From Nepenthes gracilis (Eukaryota; Streptophyta; Magnoliopsida; Caryophyllales; Nepenthaceae): a DNA stretch of 64,000 nt. The notes under the pieces were generated by a model, which was not told the DNA's origin, did no database searches, and saw nothing but the letters and a program-made list of their open reading frames with translations. Shown here in pieces: positions 11,037-23,268 of the stretch. Both the position numbers and the translations under genes were made by a program. Each line of letters opens with the position of its first letter. Position 1 is the first letter of the stretch. The stretch lies in assembly GCA_033239525.1 (NCBI GenBank), contig BSYO01000004.1, positions 15,662,037 through 15,726,036 of the forward strand, given 5' to 3'.

Positions 11037-11287
11037 GTCGACTAGGACCTATACAAATCCAGAAAACATATAGCGAAGCAACTATTTAAACCTGCGGAAG
11101 CATAAATACTAATCCAACAAAATTCAGAACTTGTAATAATCATCAATACATAATTTCGTCCACCATTTAGACATTTACATACAAAATACTAGAATTCCTA
11201 AATTATTAGGATTACTTCAAGGCTCCAAATCTTCCTTGTTATGCTCTATCTAAGCCTGCACGTCTGGTGTTTTCTCTATGTCCTTAT

Positions 11288-12446
11288 CTGGAGTGGAAAA
11301 AACAAAACAGTGAGTCAAAACCTAGCATGGTACCAAAACATGTAGAATATAATGTTCTCATACAGAATATAATTGCAGAAGGTCCTAGAGACTACGAAAG
11401 AACAGAAACATATACAAAAAGCATGAGAAAAGTATAATTCAATATAAACAGGTCTCGATAATTATTATTTATGCTTTCATGCAACGCATATATTCATTAA
11501 ACCAGAAAACTACGATAACATCAGGAAAACAGAAGCATTCATGGAATAAAGATAAAGCATAATGCTATTTAAACATGCATCAAAAATCATGAATTGGTAT
11601 AATCATGCTTTGATAATCATAAATCGGAAAAACATGCTTCAAAAATTAGAAAATAGTATCAATTCTAGAAAATCTCTTTTTATTACTATCAGGAGGACCT
11701 AATTAGTATACCCTACTAACCAAGGGGGCGAGAAATTGAGGATAGATTGTTTCACTCCACACAATCCAAGGCTAGTAACGGTTATCCCTCCTCATGGGAT
11801 ATATCCCTTCTCATGAGATTTTACAATGGTGATGCCAGCTAGTAACAATAACTATCCTCTAAGTTATCGCCCTAAGGAAGGGAGGATCACGTATAATTCC
11901 TTGGATAGAGTTATCCTCGATTACTACCATAATGTTCTAAGATATGTCAGAAAACCTAACCTGACTGTATTTCAGTACTTGGTCCTAATTAATGAAATTA
12001 GAAAGCTTATAATCTATCGTTCTTCAGAAAATCAGTTAGAATCTCACAGTTAACTCTTCAGAATGCTTTAGAAATTCTCAATAACTTAATAGTGCAGTTC
12101 CATGTAAAATTTCCAGTTACAAATCATAACATAGGCATTATCTGATTATGAATCAACATTTATATATCAGAAATTATGGATTAAAACCGTTGAATCCCTT
12201 CATTTTTGTGCTTAGGGTTTCGCCAAACCTTTCAGACGAGAAACGGACACCAAACATATATTTATACATGAAATCGAAGATAAATATTGCAGTACATACC
12301 AATAAATAAGAAATCTATCCGAATAATCAGGAGAAATATGCTTTATTTATAGTAAATATGGAGAAACATGGATTTAACACATAAACACAATATCTGATAT
12401 ATTAAAACGCTGCAAAAACAGTAAATAACGTCCGAAGTACACTTGC
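11288..12446 (-). other. predicted GC-AG leader intron in solo LTR C
   Basis: On the minus strand: donor TCAG|GCAAGTG (exon G at 12447, intron from 12446), acceptor TTTTTTCCACTCCAG ending at 11288. Retroposon P lies outside this interval. Sequence-based prediction. Confidence 0.4.
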
Positions 12447-12619
12447 CTGAGCTCATTCTATAGCTATTTTTACTCTGATCAGATTCAGATAGAAAATTTC
12501 TCCCCATTTCTTTCCTTTCCTCTCCTTCCTCATTCTATCCTCTTGTGTTCTATCGTGCTTCGCTCACCCCTAAATCCCTTATAAAAACGAAGGGACAGAA
12601 AGCGCGTGAGGGAGCTCGT

Positions 12620-12752
12620 GATTGGCGCTCGAGCGCCAGTCGAGCGGTGCTCGATCGCCTCACTCTCACAGTTTTGCATATTGGTTGGCGCTCGAGCAGG
12701 CTGCCATGCCCCCACTCCGCCCGAGGCAACACTCGAGCAGTGCTCGAGCACT
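12620..12752 (-). promoter_or_regulatory. CTCGAG palindrome array in solo LTR C
   Basis: Includes two perfect 14-bp palindromes, GGCGCTCGAGCGCC (12624-12637) and AGTGCTCGAGCACT (12739-12752), with other CTCGAG variants between. On the LTR's own strand a TATAAGG-like core promoter follows at about 12575-12590. Confidence 0.65.
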
Positions 12753-12879
12753 GATCCCTCTTCTTCCTATTTGCTTGTTTCACTTTGGTATCCATTTATC
12801 CCTTATTTTTAAACCTAATCACGTTTATCATCAACTTAATTATTTCATAATTACCGTATTTCGAGATCGGGATCTCACA

Positions 12880-12884
12880 AATAT
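12880..12884. repeat. right target-site duplication of solo LTR C
   Basis: AATAT, matching 9993-9997. Confidence 0.85.
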
Positions 12885-13701
12885 CATCCCTCAATCCTTG
12901 CTAAAACTTTTTAGCCTTCCTTATTTCGTCCTCCACAAAGTATGGCGCATATTAAGACAATTCAATGAACTTTGCATCATATTCTGCTATAGTCAGATTC
13001 CCCTGCCTAAGCCAAATAAATTCCAGCTCCTTTCGATCCTGAAGACTAGAAGGGAAATACTTTCATAAAAGTTTCTTCAAACATTCCCCAAGTAATCTCA
13101 TCGTCAGGCACACCTAACGCCCTCTTTTTCATAGCCCACCAACTGTCAGTTTCACCTTCCAACTTGTACACAACAAAAGTGACATTTTCTCGATCAAAAT
13201 ATTGGATCACAGTAAAAATCTTCTTCATCCTCCTAAGCCAAATATCCACTTTTCCGGATCTGGTTCACCCAAGAATTTAGGTGCTCTCTCCGTCGTGAAC
13301 TTATCGTAAGTTATTGGGGCTAGATTTACTAAAACCTGCTTGGGTGGAGGACCAAAGCCATGTGATGCTACTCCATTGATTCAATAATGTTTGTCATTAT
13401 CCCCAACAAATTTATGTATTCAGCTTCTTGGTCCTGGGGAGTACTAGCACCTCCGCAGTTATTTCTCCTACTTCTTCCACTAGCCGTACTATATCCTATA
13501 ACCAAAACATTGCAATATTAATAGATTTCTAGGAAATTAGGTTAAAGAGAGGGGTTAATAATAATTCAATATAATTTATGATCATCCTAAGGACTATTAC
13601 CTAAACACCCTATCTAATTCTAACTATCCTCAACCAATTCTTACTTGAACTTAGGCCTAAGCTTCTACTTTAAGATCAATTAATTCTAAGGCATCTCTTT
13701 T
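12885..13701 (-). pseudogene. element D: gag, N-terminal half (remnant)
   Basis: The minus strand encodes the start of a Ty3/gypsy gag. From the 5' side: residues around EAEYINLLGIMTNII, then KFLGEPDPEKVDIWL, the retrotransposon-gag core (13046-13249) with FTVIQYFDRENVTFVVYKL and SWWAMKKR, and finally APYFVEDEIRKAKKF and GLRDDI where solo LTR C interrupts. Gag forms the virus-like particle. Internal stops (for example in the KKF-QGLRDDI stretch) make it a pseudogene. It follows the D primer-binding site. Confidence 0.82.
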
Positions 13702-13712
13702 CTCTAATACCA
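13702..13712 (-). other. primer-binding site of D
   Basis: Minus strand TGGTATTAGAG, one mismatch from TGGTATCAGAG, 2 nt from the LTR edge. It fixes 13715 as the edge of a 5' LTR. Confidence 0.85.
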
Positions 13713-14273
13713 GTTGTGATGAAATAAATTATTTTTCTCTAATAATCTCCATCAATAAATCGATAAAACTAATGCCCAAGATAAACTAATACAATATTTC
13801 TGCAGAAAATCAGGGAGAGCTTCCTATAAAATCTAGACAAAGACTAATACAAACAACCTAAATTACCTAATCTAAATAAGACACATAGATAAAATAATCC
13901 TTAATATACATCTACAATGTAGCATAGGATCATCTAACACCATACATACATCCAAGGCTCCAATTAAACATTCCTATTTACTACATCACATTCAGAACGG
14001 AGATACCGTCTAGGACTTGTACAAATTTGACAAATCAAATAGCGGAAGCAGAAATATTTTCATAAGATAAACCTGCCGTAGCATAAATATCTTTCCAACA
14101 AAATACATAACATGGTAAGACCATAAACGTACAATTTTCCATCCATAAGTCAGTCATTTACTTTTAAGCTATCAGAAATCCCAAAATCTTCAGCACGTCT
14201 TGAGGATCCCCAAAAATCTTCTTTGTTAATCTTTGTCTAATCTTTCTCGTCTGGTACTAGCTCTACATCTCAT

Positions 14274-15305
14274 CTGAAAGGGGAAAAATAACATGAGTGA
14301 GCTAAAGCCCAAGAAAGTACCAAAAAACATGCTAATGTGAAATCTTTCGTATAGAACATGAATGCAGTAAAACAAAAGTCATGGGCATTGCAGAAGAATA
14401 GAAACGCATACAAAACCATAAGAAAAGCATAAATTGATATAACATGTATCGAAAATCACAAATCAGTATTAGATTTTGCTTGTTCTTTAAAAGTCAACTT
14501 TACTATTCGAATGACCAAAGCTAATAGACTCTACTAGCCGAGGGGGTGAATAATTGAGGATAGATTGTATTTTGCACACAATTAGAGGCCGGAAACAGTA
14601 CAGTAGTATCCCTTCTAGCGGCATCAGTTACAATAATACCTCCCGAAGGCAGGTCAAAGTCAGAATCTACCCTCTGATATTAACGCCCCGAGGAAGAGCG
14701 GATCACGTATCACTCTATAGACAGAGTTATCCTTGATTATCACTGTAACGTTCTAAGGCATGTGAAGAACTTTAACTGACTGTACAACAGTTCTAAGTTT
14801 GATTTTCTCACCGATTTAACAGAACTGAAAATATTGTTATTCCTATCTCTTAACTCTTAGCTCATTATGCCTCGATAGTCAATCAAACTCATACAGATAA
14901 ACCTTCAGAGAGCATCAAAACTTTTTTAGTAATTTAACAATATAGTTCCATGTAGAATTTTCAAATAAAAATCATCTTATAAACATTAATATTTTACAAA
15001 TTCACATTTACATCTCAATATTCAAGAAACTTAAATACTAAATCCATAATTTTCATTTTAGGGTTTCATGCAAAGCTTCTGGACATAAATCGAACACCAA
15101 ACACATACTTAATCATTAAATTGAAGCCATAAATCATGATGCACATAGGTAAACATGAAATCTATCAGTAAAATTTAGAGAAACATGCACTATTCACATC
15201 AAACCATGGAGGAAAGGGGTTTTAGAGTATAAATACCAAAATGGAGATATTAAAAAGCAGTAAAAATTGGAAAATAATGTCCGAGGCACATTTGCCTTTG
15301 CCCAA
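14274..15305 (-). other. predicted GC-AG leader intron in D 5' LTR
   Basis: Minus strand: donor AAAG|GCAAATG (intron from 15305), acceptor TTATTTTTCCCCTTTCAG before ATGAG, ending at 14274; GCTCACTC upstream as branch-site candidate. Prediction only. Confidence 0.4.
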
Positions 15306-15477
15306 TTTCTCATTTTTCCTACTCTAATTGGAAAAAAAGGCCAAAATCTCCTCTTCTTCCCCCTTTTCCCTTCTCCTTTCCTCTCCTTTTTCCTTTGTGT
15401 TCTACCGGCCTGCATTCTCTTTCCCCCTTGCCCTACTTAAACAAAATAAAAATAAGAAGGTGGAAAAAATTTAAGTC

Positions 15478-15622
15478 TGGCACTCGAGCACCATTTAGGC
15501 ATCCTTCGAGCACAACATTCTATTAAATGAGATCGAGTGGTGCCTCGAGCACTGCTCGAGTGCACCAGTTTGCTAAATGCACTCGAGTGGCGCCTTGAGC
15601 CATGCTCGGGCACCGGGCCTAC
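15478..15622 (-). promoter_or_regulatory. CTCGAG array in D 5' LTR
   Basis: Several CACTCGAG/CTCGAGCAC words between 15481 and 15565, then decayed variants to 15622. Same U3 position as in C and G. Confidence 0.6.
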
Positions 15623-15735
15623 TATGCTCCTTTTTTTCTTTCGGGTAATAACTTTTCTCATTTTCTAAGCCTAATTTTGATCATTATTGATTTAGGTATC
15701 TCCTAATTATCATGTTTTAAAATTGGGACCTCACA

Positions 15736-18274
15736 ATATCATCAACTTCGAATCAAGCAAGACAATGTGGCAAAAATGGCATTTCGGATGAGATATGGCC
15801 ATTATGAATTTCTTGGAATGTTATTCGGATTGACAAATGCTCCGACTGTGTTTATGGATCTAATGAATCGTGTTTTTCAGCTGCATTTAGATAAATTTGT
15901 TGTGATTTTCATTAATAACATTCTAATTTATTCAAAGGATTGTGTAGAGCACAAGAAGTAGTTGAGGACTGTGCTCTAGACCCTTAGGGAGTATAAATTA
16001 TTTGCAAAGCTGAAAAGGTACGAGTTTTGGCTCGATGATGTTGTATTTTTGGGCCACCTCATTTCTGATGGTGGTGTCTTGATAAACCCAAATAAGATTG
16101 AAGCTGTGATCAATTGGAGTTGACTGACAACAATGACAGAGATCCATAGTTTCTTAGATATGGCTAGATATTATTGCCGATTTGTAGAGAATTTCTCTTG
16201 TATTGCATTGCCATTTACCCAATTGACGAAGAAGGAGGTGAGATTTGAATGGACAGAAGAGTGTGATCAAAGTTTTCAAGAGTTAAAGGATTGGTCAACT
16301 TCGGCACTAATTCTGACTATTCCTATCGGTTTTGGTGGTTTTGAAGTGTATTGTGATACTTCTAAGGTTGGTCTTAGGTGTGTTTTGATGTAGAATAGGA
16401 AGGTGGTAGCTTACGGGTCTTGGAAATTGAAAATTCATGAGAAGAATCATCTAACCCATGATTTGGATTTAGCCACCATAGTGTTCGCGTTGAACATTTG
16501 GAGGTATTATTTGTATAGCATGAAATTTTTGGCATACTTGAATCATAATAGCCTCAAGTACCTATTTTCACATAAAGAATTGAATATGAGACAGCAGAGA
16601 TGGATTGAGTTCCTTATGGACTATGATTGTGAAATCCATTATCAGCCGAGAAAAGCTAATGTGGTCGCAGATGCTCTTAGTCGTCATACCAGTTTTATAG
16701 CGAGGTTGCAAATTAAGTAGTTAGAGATGCTGGACTACTTGATGTTCTCTAATGTCTAGCGATATGTCAAAGATAATAGGATGATGTTGTCTTTCCTACA
16801 GGTGTAACCTGAGATCCTCTAAAAGATTAAAGACGGTCAAGCAAATGATCCATTCTTGATGGATATTGTTGGGGATCTTGGCTGAGATTCTTGGATGGAT
16901 TTTAATGTTCATGCCAACAGAGTTTTGCGATTCCAGGATCGTTTATGTGTGCTTGAAGACAAGGAGCTAAAGGAAGAGATTATGAAAGAGGCTTATCGAA
17001 TAGGTACACTGTCTACCCTACAATTAATAAGATGCGCTAGGACCTAAAGAAGATGTTCTGATGGAGAAATATGCGAATGGAGATTGTTGCTTTCATTGGT
17101 AGATGCCTTATCTGTCAGTTGTTGAAGATCGAGAGGAGGAAGCCTTAGGTTTATTGTAGCAGCCATTGCCCATTGTTAGTTGGAAATGGGAGGATATTTC
17201 TATGGACTTTATTATGGACTTGCCTAGGAACCCAAAGAATCATGACGTGATTTGGGTCATTGTGAATCGGCTAACGAAATTGGCTCATTTCTTAACCATT
17301 TAGACGACATATTCTCTTGATTGCTTAGTACAGTTCTATATCAATGAAATTGTTAGACTACATAGAGTGCCTGCATCTATTGTGTCAGATCATGATCCAT
17401 GTTTCATCTCTCAATTTTGGAAGAGTTTGCATTAAGAATTAGAGACGAACTTAAAGTTTAGTACAGCATATCTTTAGACTGATGGTCAGTCAGAGTAGAT
17501 CATCTAGATTTTAGAAGATATGCTTGAGCTTGAGTGTTGGAGCTGAAGGGGAATTAGAATAATCACCTGGTGTTAGCAGAATTTGCAAATGATTATTGGT
17601 ATGGCTCCATTTGAGGCATTGTATGGTAGGAAGTTCGATCTCCTATCCATTGGGAGGAAACAGGAGATAGACATCTTTTGGGGCTGGATGTGATTAGGGA
17701 GACATTGGAGAAGATTGCGGTGATTTTTAAGAAGTTGAATATAGCTCAAAGTTGGAAGAAGAGTTATGTTGATAGGAGAAGATCCGAGCTCAGATTTTAG
17801 ATTGGCGATTTAGTTTTCCTTAAAGTGTCGTCGTGGAAGGGAACTCCCAGATTTGGCGTTAAAGGAAAATTGAAGACGCAATTCATTAGACCTTTTTAGA
17901 TCTTATAAAAAGTTAGAGAAGTGGCCTATTGATTGGCAATGCCGCCAAATTTGGCCGACATACATAATGTTTTCTACGTCTCGATGTCGAGGAAGTATGG
18001 CCACAATCCAACGCATGTTATAGATGATGGTTCCTAGGTTATTGATGAGGATTTATCTTATTCAGCTGAGCTAATTCAGATTCTGGATCGAAAGGATTAA
18101 ATTTTGCACTCAAAGACCATCTCTATTGTGAAGGTTTTGTGGATGAACCACTCTCACGAGGAAGCAACATGGGAAAGGGAGGATAAGATTCAAAGAAGTA
18201 TCTCCATTTATTTCAAGGTATGTGTGTTTGTTTAATTTCTATAATTCATTAATTTTAAGGATGAAATTTTCTAA
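15736..18274 (+). pseudogene. element E: pol remnant (RT, RNase H, integrase, chromodomain tail)
   Basis: Plus-strand Ty3/gypsy pol, broken on the left by D within the RT. 15737-15961: YHQLRI, YGHYEF and LFGLTNAP; the catalytic FIDDI reads FINNI, both aspartates changed to asparagine. 16133-16393: RT/RNase H connection (ARYYCRFVENFS) and RNase H start (VYCDTSKVGL). 16403-16720: RNase H through NVVADALSR. From about 16970 a heavily interrupted integrase can be followed in shifting frames; 17940-18220 recalls ADIHNVFYVSM, NPTHVID and EEATWERE, the C-terminal/chromodomain part. Many stops are CAA/CAG/CGA to TAA/TAG/TGA changes. An old, dead copy. Confidence 0.9.
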
Positions 18275-18286
18275 GTGGCGGAGAAT
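18275..18286 (+). other. polypurine tract of E
   Basis: GTGGCGGAGAAT directly before the LTR start TGTAAGG. Confidence 0.75.
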
Positions 18287-18414
18287 TGTAAGGTATTGGT
18301 TCTCAAAATATTGTAATTAGGATTAATTAAAATAACATAATCAAGATTAGATCTTATGTATATCAGTATTAAGTTTAGGAAGCAAAATAGAATATCAGTG
18401 GAGAAGGCTCACTA

Positions 18415-18590
18415 GGTGCCCGAGGCGGCGCCGAGGCACCAAAGTCAATAGCATGGTGCCTTCCGACCGCTCGAGTGCCGGTAAGAGGTGCCAATTCTAG
18501 AACATATGCGCCCAATGCACACAAGAGGCACACTTGAGCACTGGATCCAATGCTTGCATGTTTGATGCTCACCCCAACTGGCGCTTGAGT
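18415..18590 (+). promoter_or_regulatory. decayed CTCGAG array in E 3' LTR
   Basis: GC-rich stretch with GCTCGAGTGCC (about 18470) and variants such as GCGCTTGAGTGCC, looking like C-to-T decayed CTCGAG words; TATTTAACC follows at about 18600. Confidence 0.5.
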
Positions 18591-19578
18591 GCCAGTCATC
18601 TATTTAACCATACAAGGGTTTTTCTTTCATCATTTTTATGCTGATCTATGAGAGAGGAGAGAGAGAGCATGAAGGAGAAGAGAGAGGAGGATATCGAAGC
18701 TCTCGAGTTCGATTCCGACTTAGAACTAATTAGAGAAGTTGTAAATCAGGCCGAGACAAGAGCACCCATATACTTTTATTTCTCTTGTTTCACGTTGTGA
18801 TTCGTTCTCTTCGGACATTTTTATCCTGCTACCAATCCAAGCTTATATTTTGTAAAACCTATATCTTGAGCATGCATATTTGTTGATTTAATGTCTGTTT
18901 CAATAGTTTTTATGTAGAATTTCATTCGCTGAAACCCTAACCCGCCGTCCAGATGTTTTTATCTGTTTATTTTGAGATTTTTGTATGATTTGGACTTAAA
19001 AAATTTGAACCCTAGCTTATGAATGTGAATAGTGATATTTATTCACATGTACTTTATATATGTTATTATGTATGTGTTTTAGAAATTATGTTGGATATTT
19101 CTGTGATGGATTTATTGTCCAGAAGCTCTAAAGTTATATTTGGCTCAACATGGTAAGGTTTTTCTAATGTTTTTCAAGATTTATGTTGATTTGTACATCT
19201 ATTTAAGTCATGTGAAGACTTAACCTCATAAGGATATGATTATTTGTATCTATATCCAAGAATTATGCATGATATGAAAAGTTTAAGAAAGGAATTTCAT
19301 GATATGTTGAGTTTGATGAGCCGTTCTCCAGGAAGTGGGAACAACCTGTTCAGACTGAGTATGGAATTCTCCTAAGAACAAGTAATCATAAAATTGGACC
19401 AAAAAATTATATTTCAGAGGGTAGTATTTTTTAGTATGCCTTAGGATATTACTGTGGTAGCACAAGGACTACCTCTGGGCCACGAGAGATATGGTGGCAT
19501 AAGTTTTATGGCCTCATATACTAGGTGAAAGGTATACCGCTCACTATAAGGTGTTAAATTGCATGGGTAGTGCCTTAA

Positions 19579-19600
19579 AATGTGTGAAAGTATACACATT
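19579..19600 (+). promoter_or_regulatory. conserved leader hairpin, E 3' LTR
   Basis: Arms AATGTGT (19579-19585) and ACACATT (19594-19600). Same position as the AGATTGT hairpin of other LTRs but different stem bases. Confidence 0.55.
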
Positions 19601-20331
19601 CTTTTTCTCATTCAACCACACTATTAGATAATAAGGCTTACTAGCCCTAACCCATAAAGATAAAGATATTTTTACATGTTTTAACACCTAAAGGAATAAG
19701 AAATAAAATGTTGAAGAAAAATGAGTTTCGAAAAGTGCAATTGATCATATTTCATATTTATGCATCAATATTATGCTCATATTTTCTTTCCTTGATGTAT
19801 TTTTAGTATATTGTTTAATGTCATTGATTATATTGTGTCTTATTGAATATTTAGCCCACTCCTTGTTCTTATTCTTGCCTTCAGATGAGCACGAACTTAT
19901 ATCCAATAAGGCGGAGTAGAGATAAGTTGTTGGCTAGGCTGTGGACTTGGAGGATGATTTTGTGGACTTGGATTTTTTGATTTTGTACCTTATGGAGTAC
20001 TTTTGTATATTTTTGATGGATATGTACTTGTATATTGACGATGTATAGATAGTTTAGTTTTTGCGATGTATATGAGATGGATGTATATGCTTCTGCAGGT
20101 TATTATGGCTTGATTCAGGTACCTAGTGGCATCTTAATGTTTCGATATTGTGTCTAGAGATGCAACGTTAGAATCACAAATATATTGTGACAATATGGTT
20201 CCTGTGTGTGTGATATTTGTGCTAATATGTATATTGTATAGGGTTTATGTACAGGTTTATATATGATTTGATGGACATTTTATTGGTGAAACCTTGTTAG
20301 TTTCCGGTTAGAATATGTTGGCGTCATCACA

Positions 20332-21285
20332 ATAAATATCAAATAATTAAGGTAAAAACTTTCTCAAAGGTAGCATTTTAATTTTCTAAAGTCAAATCAT
20401 GCATAAATCCAAAAATAAACTGACAAAATGGCAAAGTACGGGGTTAGGGTTTCCACAAAGCACAATACCGCATAAAACTTTCAAATCAAACACAAAATCA
20501 ACAAATATGCATGCTCAATATATAGGTATCATAAAATATATGTTTGGATGGGTATCAAAATAAAAATACCCTAAAGAAATGGAATAAAAAGTGCCACAAG
20601 AGAAATAAAAGCATATGGATGCACTTATCTCGACCCAATTTACAACTTTCTCAACTAGCTCCACATCGAAAACGGACCCGAGAGCCTTGATTTCCCTTCT
20701 CTCTCTTCTCCTTTGTGTTCTCTCTCTCTGCTCTATCCGAAAAATGGCCAAAGAAAATGACTCGTGTGCTTTTATACACGGGACTGGCACCTCAAGCACT
20801 AGTAGGGTGCCACAACACTGAACATCATGCCTTGGGGTGCGCATTGGGTGTGCTTCAAGCTCGCTCATTTTGGAATTCGCACCCTGAGCACTCCTTGGGC
20901 GTGCCTCGGGAATAGCATTCTGGATTTTGTGCTCTGGTTGTGCATCAGTTTGGCTAGGGGCAAGTCAGACATGGGTCAAGCCTGCAACGAGCTAGCTTCA
21001 CGCACACACCGTCCGGGACCCGTTTCGACCATTCTAACCAAAGTTTTCACATCCTTGGACCTTAAGTTTGATTATATAAGCTTAATAAATTGTGATTATC
21101 ATAATTTAAAACTCGAATCTTATTTACGGATTAACATTTTAAAGTTTACAACGTCAACTTCCGATTTTTCCAATTTCAGGTCTTTGGACTCTTCAATCCA
21201 ATTCCTCCCACATCTTATGACCTCGATTCACTTACATTAATTTAATTACTCATATTTATTATGTTTTAAAAACTGGTACCTTACA
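20332..21285 (-). mobile_element. 3' LTR of element N, right part
   Basis: Reverse LTR remnant, 954 bp, interrupted by E at 20332 and ending ...AACTGGTACCTTACA at 21285, next to a polypurine tract. It includes a decayed GC-rich array (about 20770-20950) and a minus-strand TATAAAAG at about 20768-20775. N is the host of everything in the left half. Confidence 0.8.
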
Positions 21286-21301
21286 ATCCTCCCCCATTTA
21301 T
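21286..21301 (-). other. polypurine tract of N
   Basis: Plus strand ATCCTCCCCCATTTAT; on the minus strand a purine run ending GGGGGAGGAT next to the LTR start TGTAAGG. Confidence 0.8.
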
Positions 21302-23255
21302 AGAAATTTCGTTCTCAAAATTTGACTAAACCTTAAAATTCAATAATCGGGATAATCCTCCTAGATTTCTTCTTCACGTTTCCAAGTTACTTCCTTAATT
21401 AAATGATTTCTTTGCTAGAGAACCTTAACCGATTGAATTATCCTGATTCTCCCTACCTGATGCCTTCTATCTAAAATCTAAATTAAAACCTTATCATAAG
21501 ATGAATTCTTAATTTCCTTTAATGGCTTAACTCGATCACATACTCACTTCCTCAATCATTGATACATGGGAGACATCATGATAATCCATCAAATTCGAAA
21601 GCAAGCCAATTTTATTGACCACCTCCCCAACTTAATACAAAATCTCAAAGGACTAATAAACTCTTATTTCAATTCATCCTAAGCCTCGAAAATGATCATT
21701 CACTTTAAACCTCAGACCAAACCTTAAAATATATATAGGCCCATACAGTTTCATTGTGCTACTCTGATTAACCGTTTATTTGCGCATTAAAAATTCTCTT
21801 GCAACTCATATCCATTGAATCATATCGAACAACTAGGTTACGTAGCAGCCGTAATCCTAAGAAAATTCCCAAAGATACCATACAATTAAGGCAAAGCCCT
21901 TATTCGTCATATTACAATTAGCTTAGGAAACACAATTGAAGCAATTATCCAAAAATTTTCAACACAGTCTTAGGTCACCACCAAAGCCTTAAAACTCAAA
22001 TACTTAACAAACTTATTATCTCATTGGCATACTGATGAGCCAACTTATTCAATCCGAACGTATTATCCAAATTCGCGATAAATGGGTTGTCCTCGCCAGC
22101 TAATCCACAATTATTGAAATAGAACTCATAATCCTTGCCATCCTAACAGCCCCGAAATATAACCACAAAGGCTTCTCATCTCATAATTTTAAAATCTCAA
22201 TACTTTGGATACTATTCTTCTGCCAAAAACCAAAAACAAAGCACCCCATTTGCTCAAATATTATCACCTACTCGTGGTTCACTCTTTAACATCTCCCATG
22301 AAGCATCAAAGACATACCAAATTTGAAGATTTCCGACGTCAAATTATTGGCAATAATATTTGCTTCTTTGAAAGACACTGAGACTCACCTTCATAGACCT
22401 TAAATAGATTTACCCACTTGCAAAGTTGCATGATCATATCCTCTTTATGAAACTACTTCTTAGACCATTAGAATAAACTAGACGATAACTATTCCCATAA
22501 GCAACACCTATGAAATCCTCGAAGCAAAGATCCTAACCATTGACTCATAATTTGGAGATATTCTAGTTATAAACTTTCCACCGACTTAACCCTAGGGCAA
22601 CCACCCATGTACGATGCAAGAAAACACAATCATAAATCTTCCTCAAAAGCACCACATTCTACTACAATTTACTTGATCCATTAGAGATCAACTAACATGA
22701 CATGGTCGACAATTTACCCTTCCTTTAAAAACTATCCTCAAATATCACATTTCGATAAATACCAATCATTTCCAAGCCAAACGCCCCACAAACACTGCAA
22801 ATCCTCAAGGAACACTAAATGTATAACTTATCCAATTCAACTAGACCCAAGAAAATGTCGTAAACATCGATACAACTAGTACAAAGTCTACATCCTTAAA
22901 TTACACATAACTTGGAAACATAGACTCCAAATTCAAAATGTAAAACATAAACCAAAGCATCCCAAAGTTAAAGATTAAATTTACCATCCTCCATATATAG
23001 TTCTTCATCAAGGTGCCATTGCTAATACTCTCTCTGAAATAAAAATAATTCGGGTCAGTTCACAATTCAACTTAGACACTAACTAGGACATCATATATTA
23101 TGTGATCAAACATAACTAACTGATCCTAATTTAGTCCAAGCCTAAGTTAATTAATTTAATTAAGACACTAATTAGGATAACTATGACAATCCGATCCAAC
23201 TTATCTAATTCTAAGCTTCCGCACAAAATCCAGATCAAGCCTAAGGCATCTTCTT
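21302..23255 (-). mobile_element. decayed internal region of N
   Basis: About 2 kb with no usable frame. Its right-to-left order matches the end of a chromovirus pol: 21365-21430 aligns with the DNA for the EEATWERE chromodomain tail of T1 (37610-37680), and 21545-21600 with that for VFHVSMLRKY. Further similarity is to the internal region of B (42110-42400). Nothing else is recognisable; B and N appear to be the same old family. Confidence 0.65.
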
Positions 23256-23265
23256 CTCTGATACC
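23256..23265 (-). other. primer-binding site of N
   Basis: Minus strand GGTATCAGAG at the junction of internal region and 5' LTR. Confidence 0.75.
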
Positions 23266-23268
23266 GTC

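Larger units (their letters stand above)
9998..12879 (-). mobile_element. solo LTR C in the gag of D
   Basis: Reverse-oriented LTR from TGTGACAGAAC to ...GGGATCTCACA, flanked by AATAT on both sides. The D gag frame reads across if the LTR and one AATAT are removed (GLRDDI then GRQLVT). So this is one LTR left by recombination between the two LTRs of a full element. Without the LINE-like insertion at 10301-11019 it is about 2.1 kb. It shows the leader hairpin (GATTGT 11745-11750 with ACAATC 11761-11766), the predicted intron and the CTCGAG array (12620-12752). Confidence 0.9.
13715..15735 (-). mobile_element. 5' LTR of element D
   Basis: 2,021 bp, from TGTGATGAAAT to ...TTGGGACCTCACA. The right-hand neighbour is E's reverse transcriptase, resuming in the middle of the YHQLRIKQ motif with ATATC as expected target duplication (its partner lies outside the window). 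It contains acceptor and donor sites of the predicted intron and a CTCGAG array. Close relative of LTRs C, G, J and K/L. Confidence 0.9.
18287..20331 (+). mobile_element. 3' LTR of element E
   Basis: 2,045 bp from TGTAAGGTATTGG to ...GGCGTCATCACA. It has a decayed CTCGAG array, a leader hairpin of different stem sequence (19579-19600), an acceptor-like TTGCCTTCAG (ending 19884) and the conserved TATGCTTCTGCAGGTT block (about 20087-20102). The donor-like GCAAGT of other LTRs is not recognisable. The right flank ATAAA is the expected target duplication within N. Confidence 0.88.

Noticed and set aside
12622..13068. 148-codon plus-strand frame
   Set aside because: Crosses the boundary of solo LTR C into the antisense of D gag, so it cannot be one gene.
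9993..13701. Two different D-like elements meeting at the LTR, with overlapping gag pieces
   Set aside because: An apparent 15-residue overlap came from reading the gag frame into the LTR; with the LTR start at 9998 and AATAT on both sides the gag halves join without overlap.
20515..20868. 117-codon minus-strand frame near RNA-leader landmarks of N
   Set aside because: Falls in the LTR across the promoter region; no domain and no matching frame in related LTRs.
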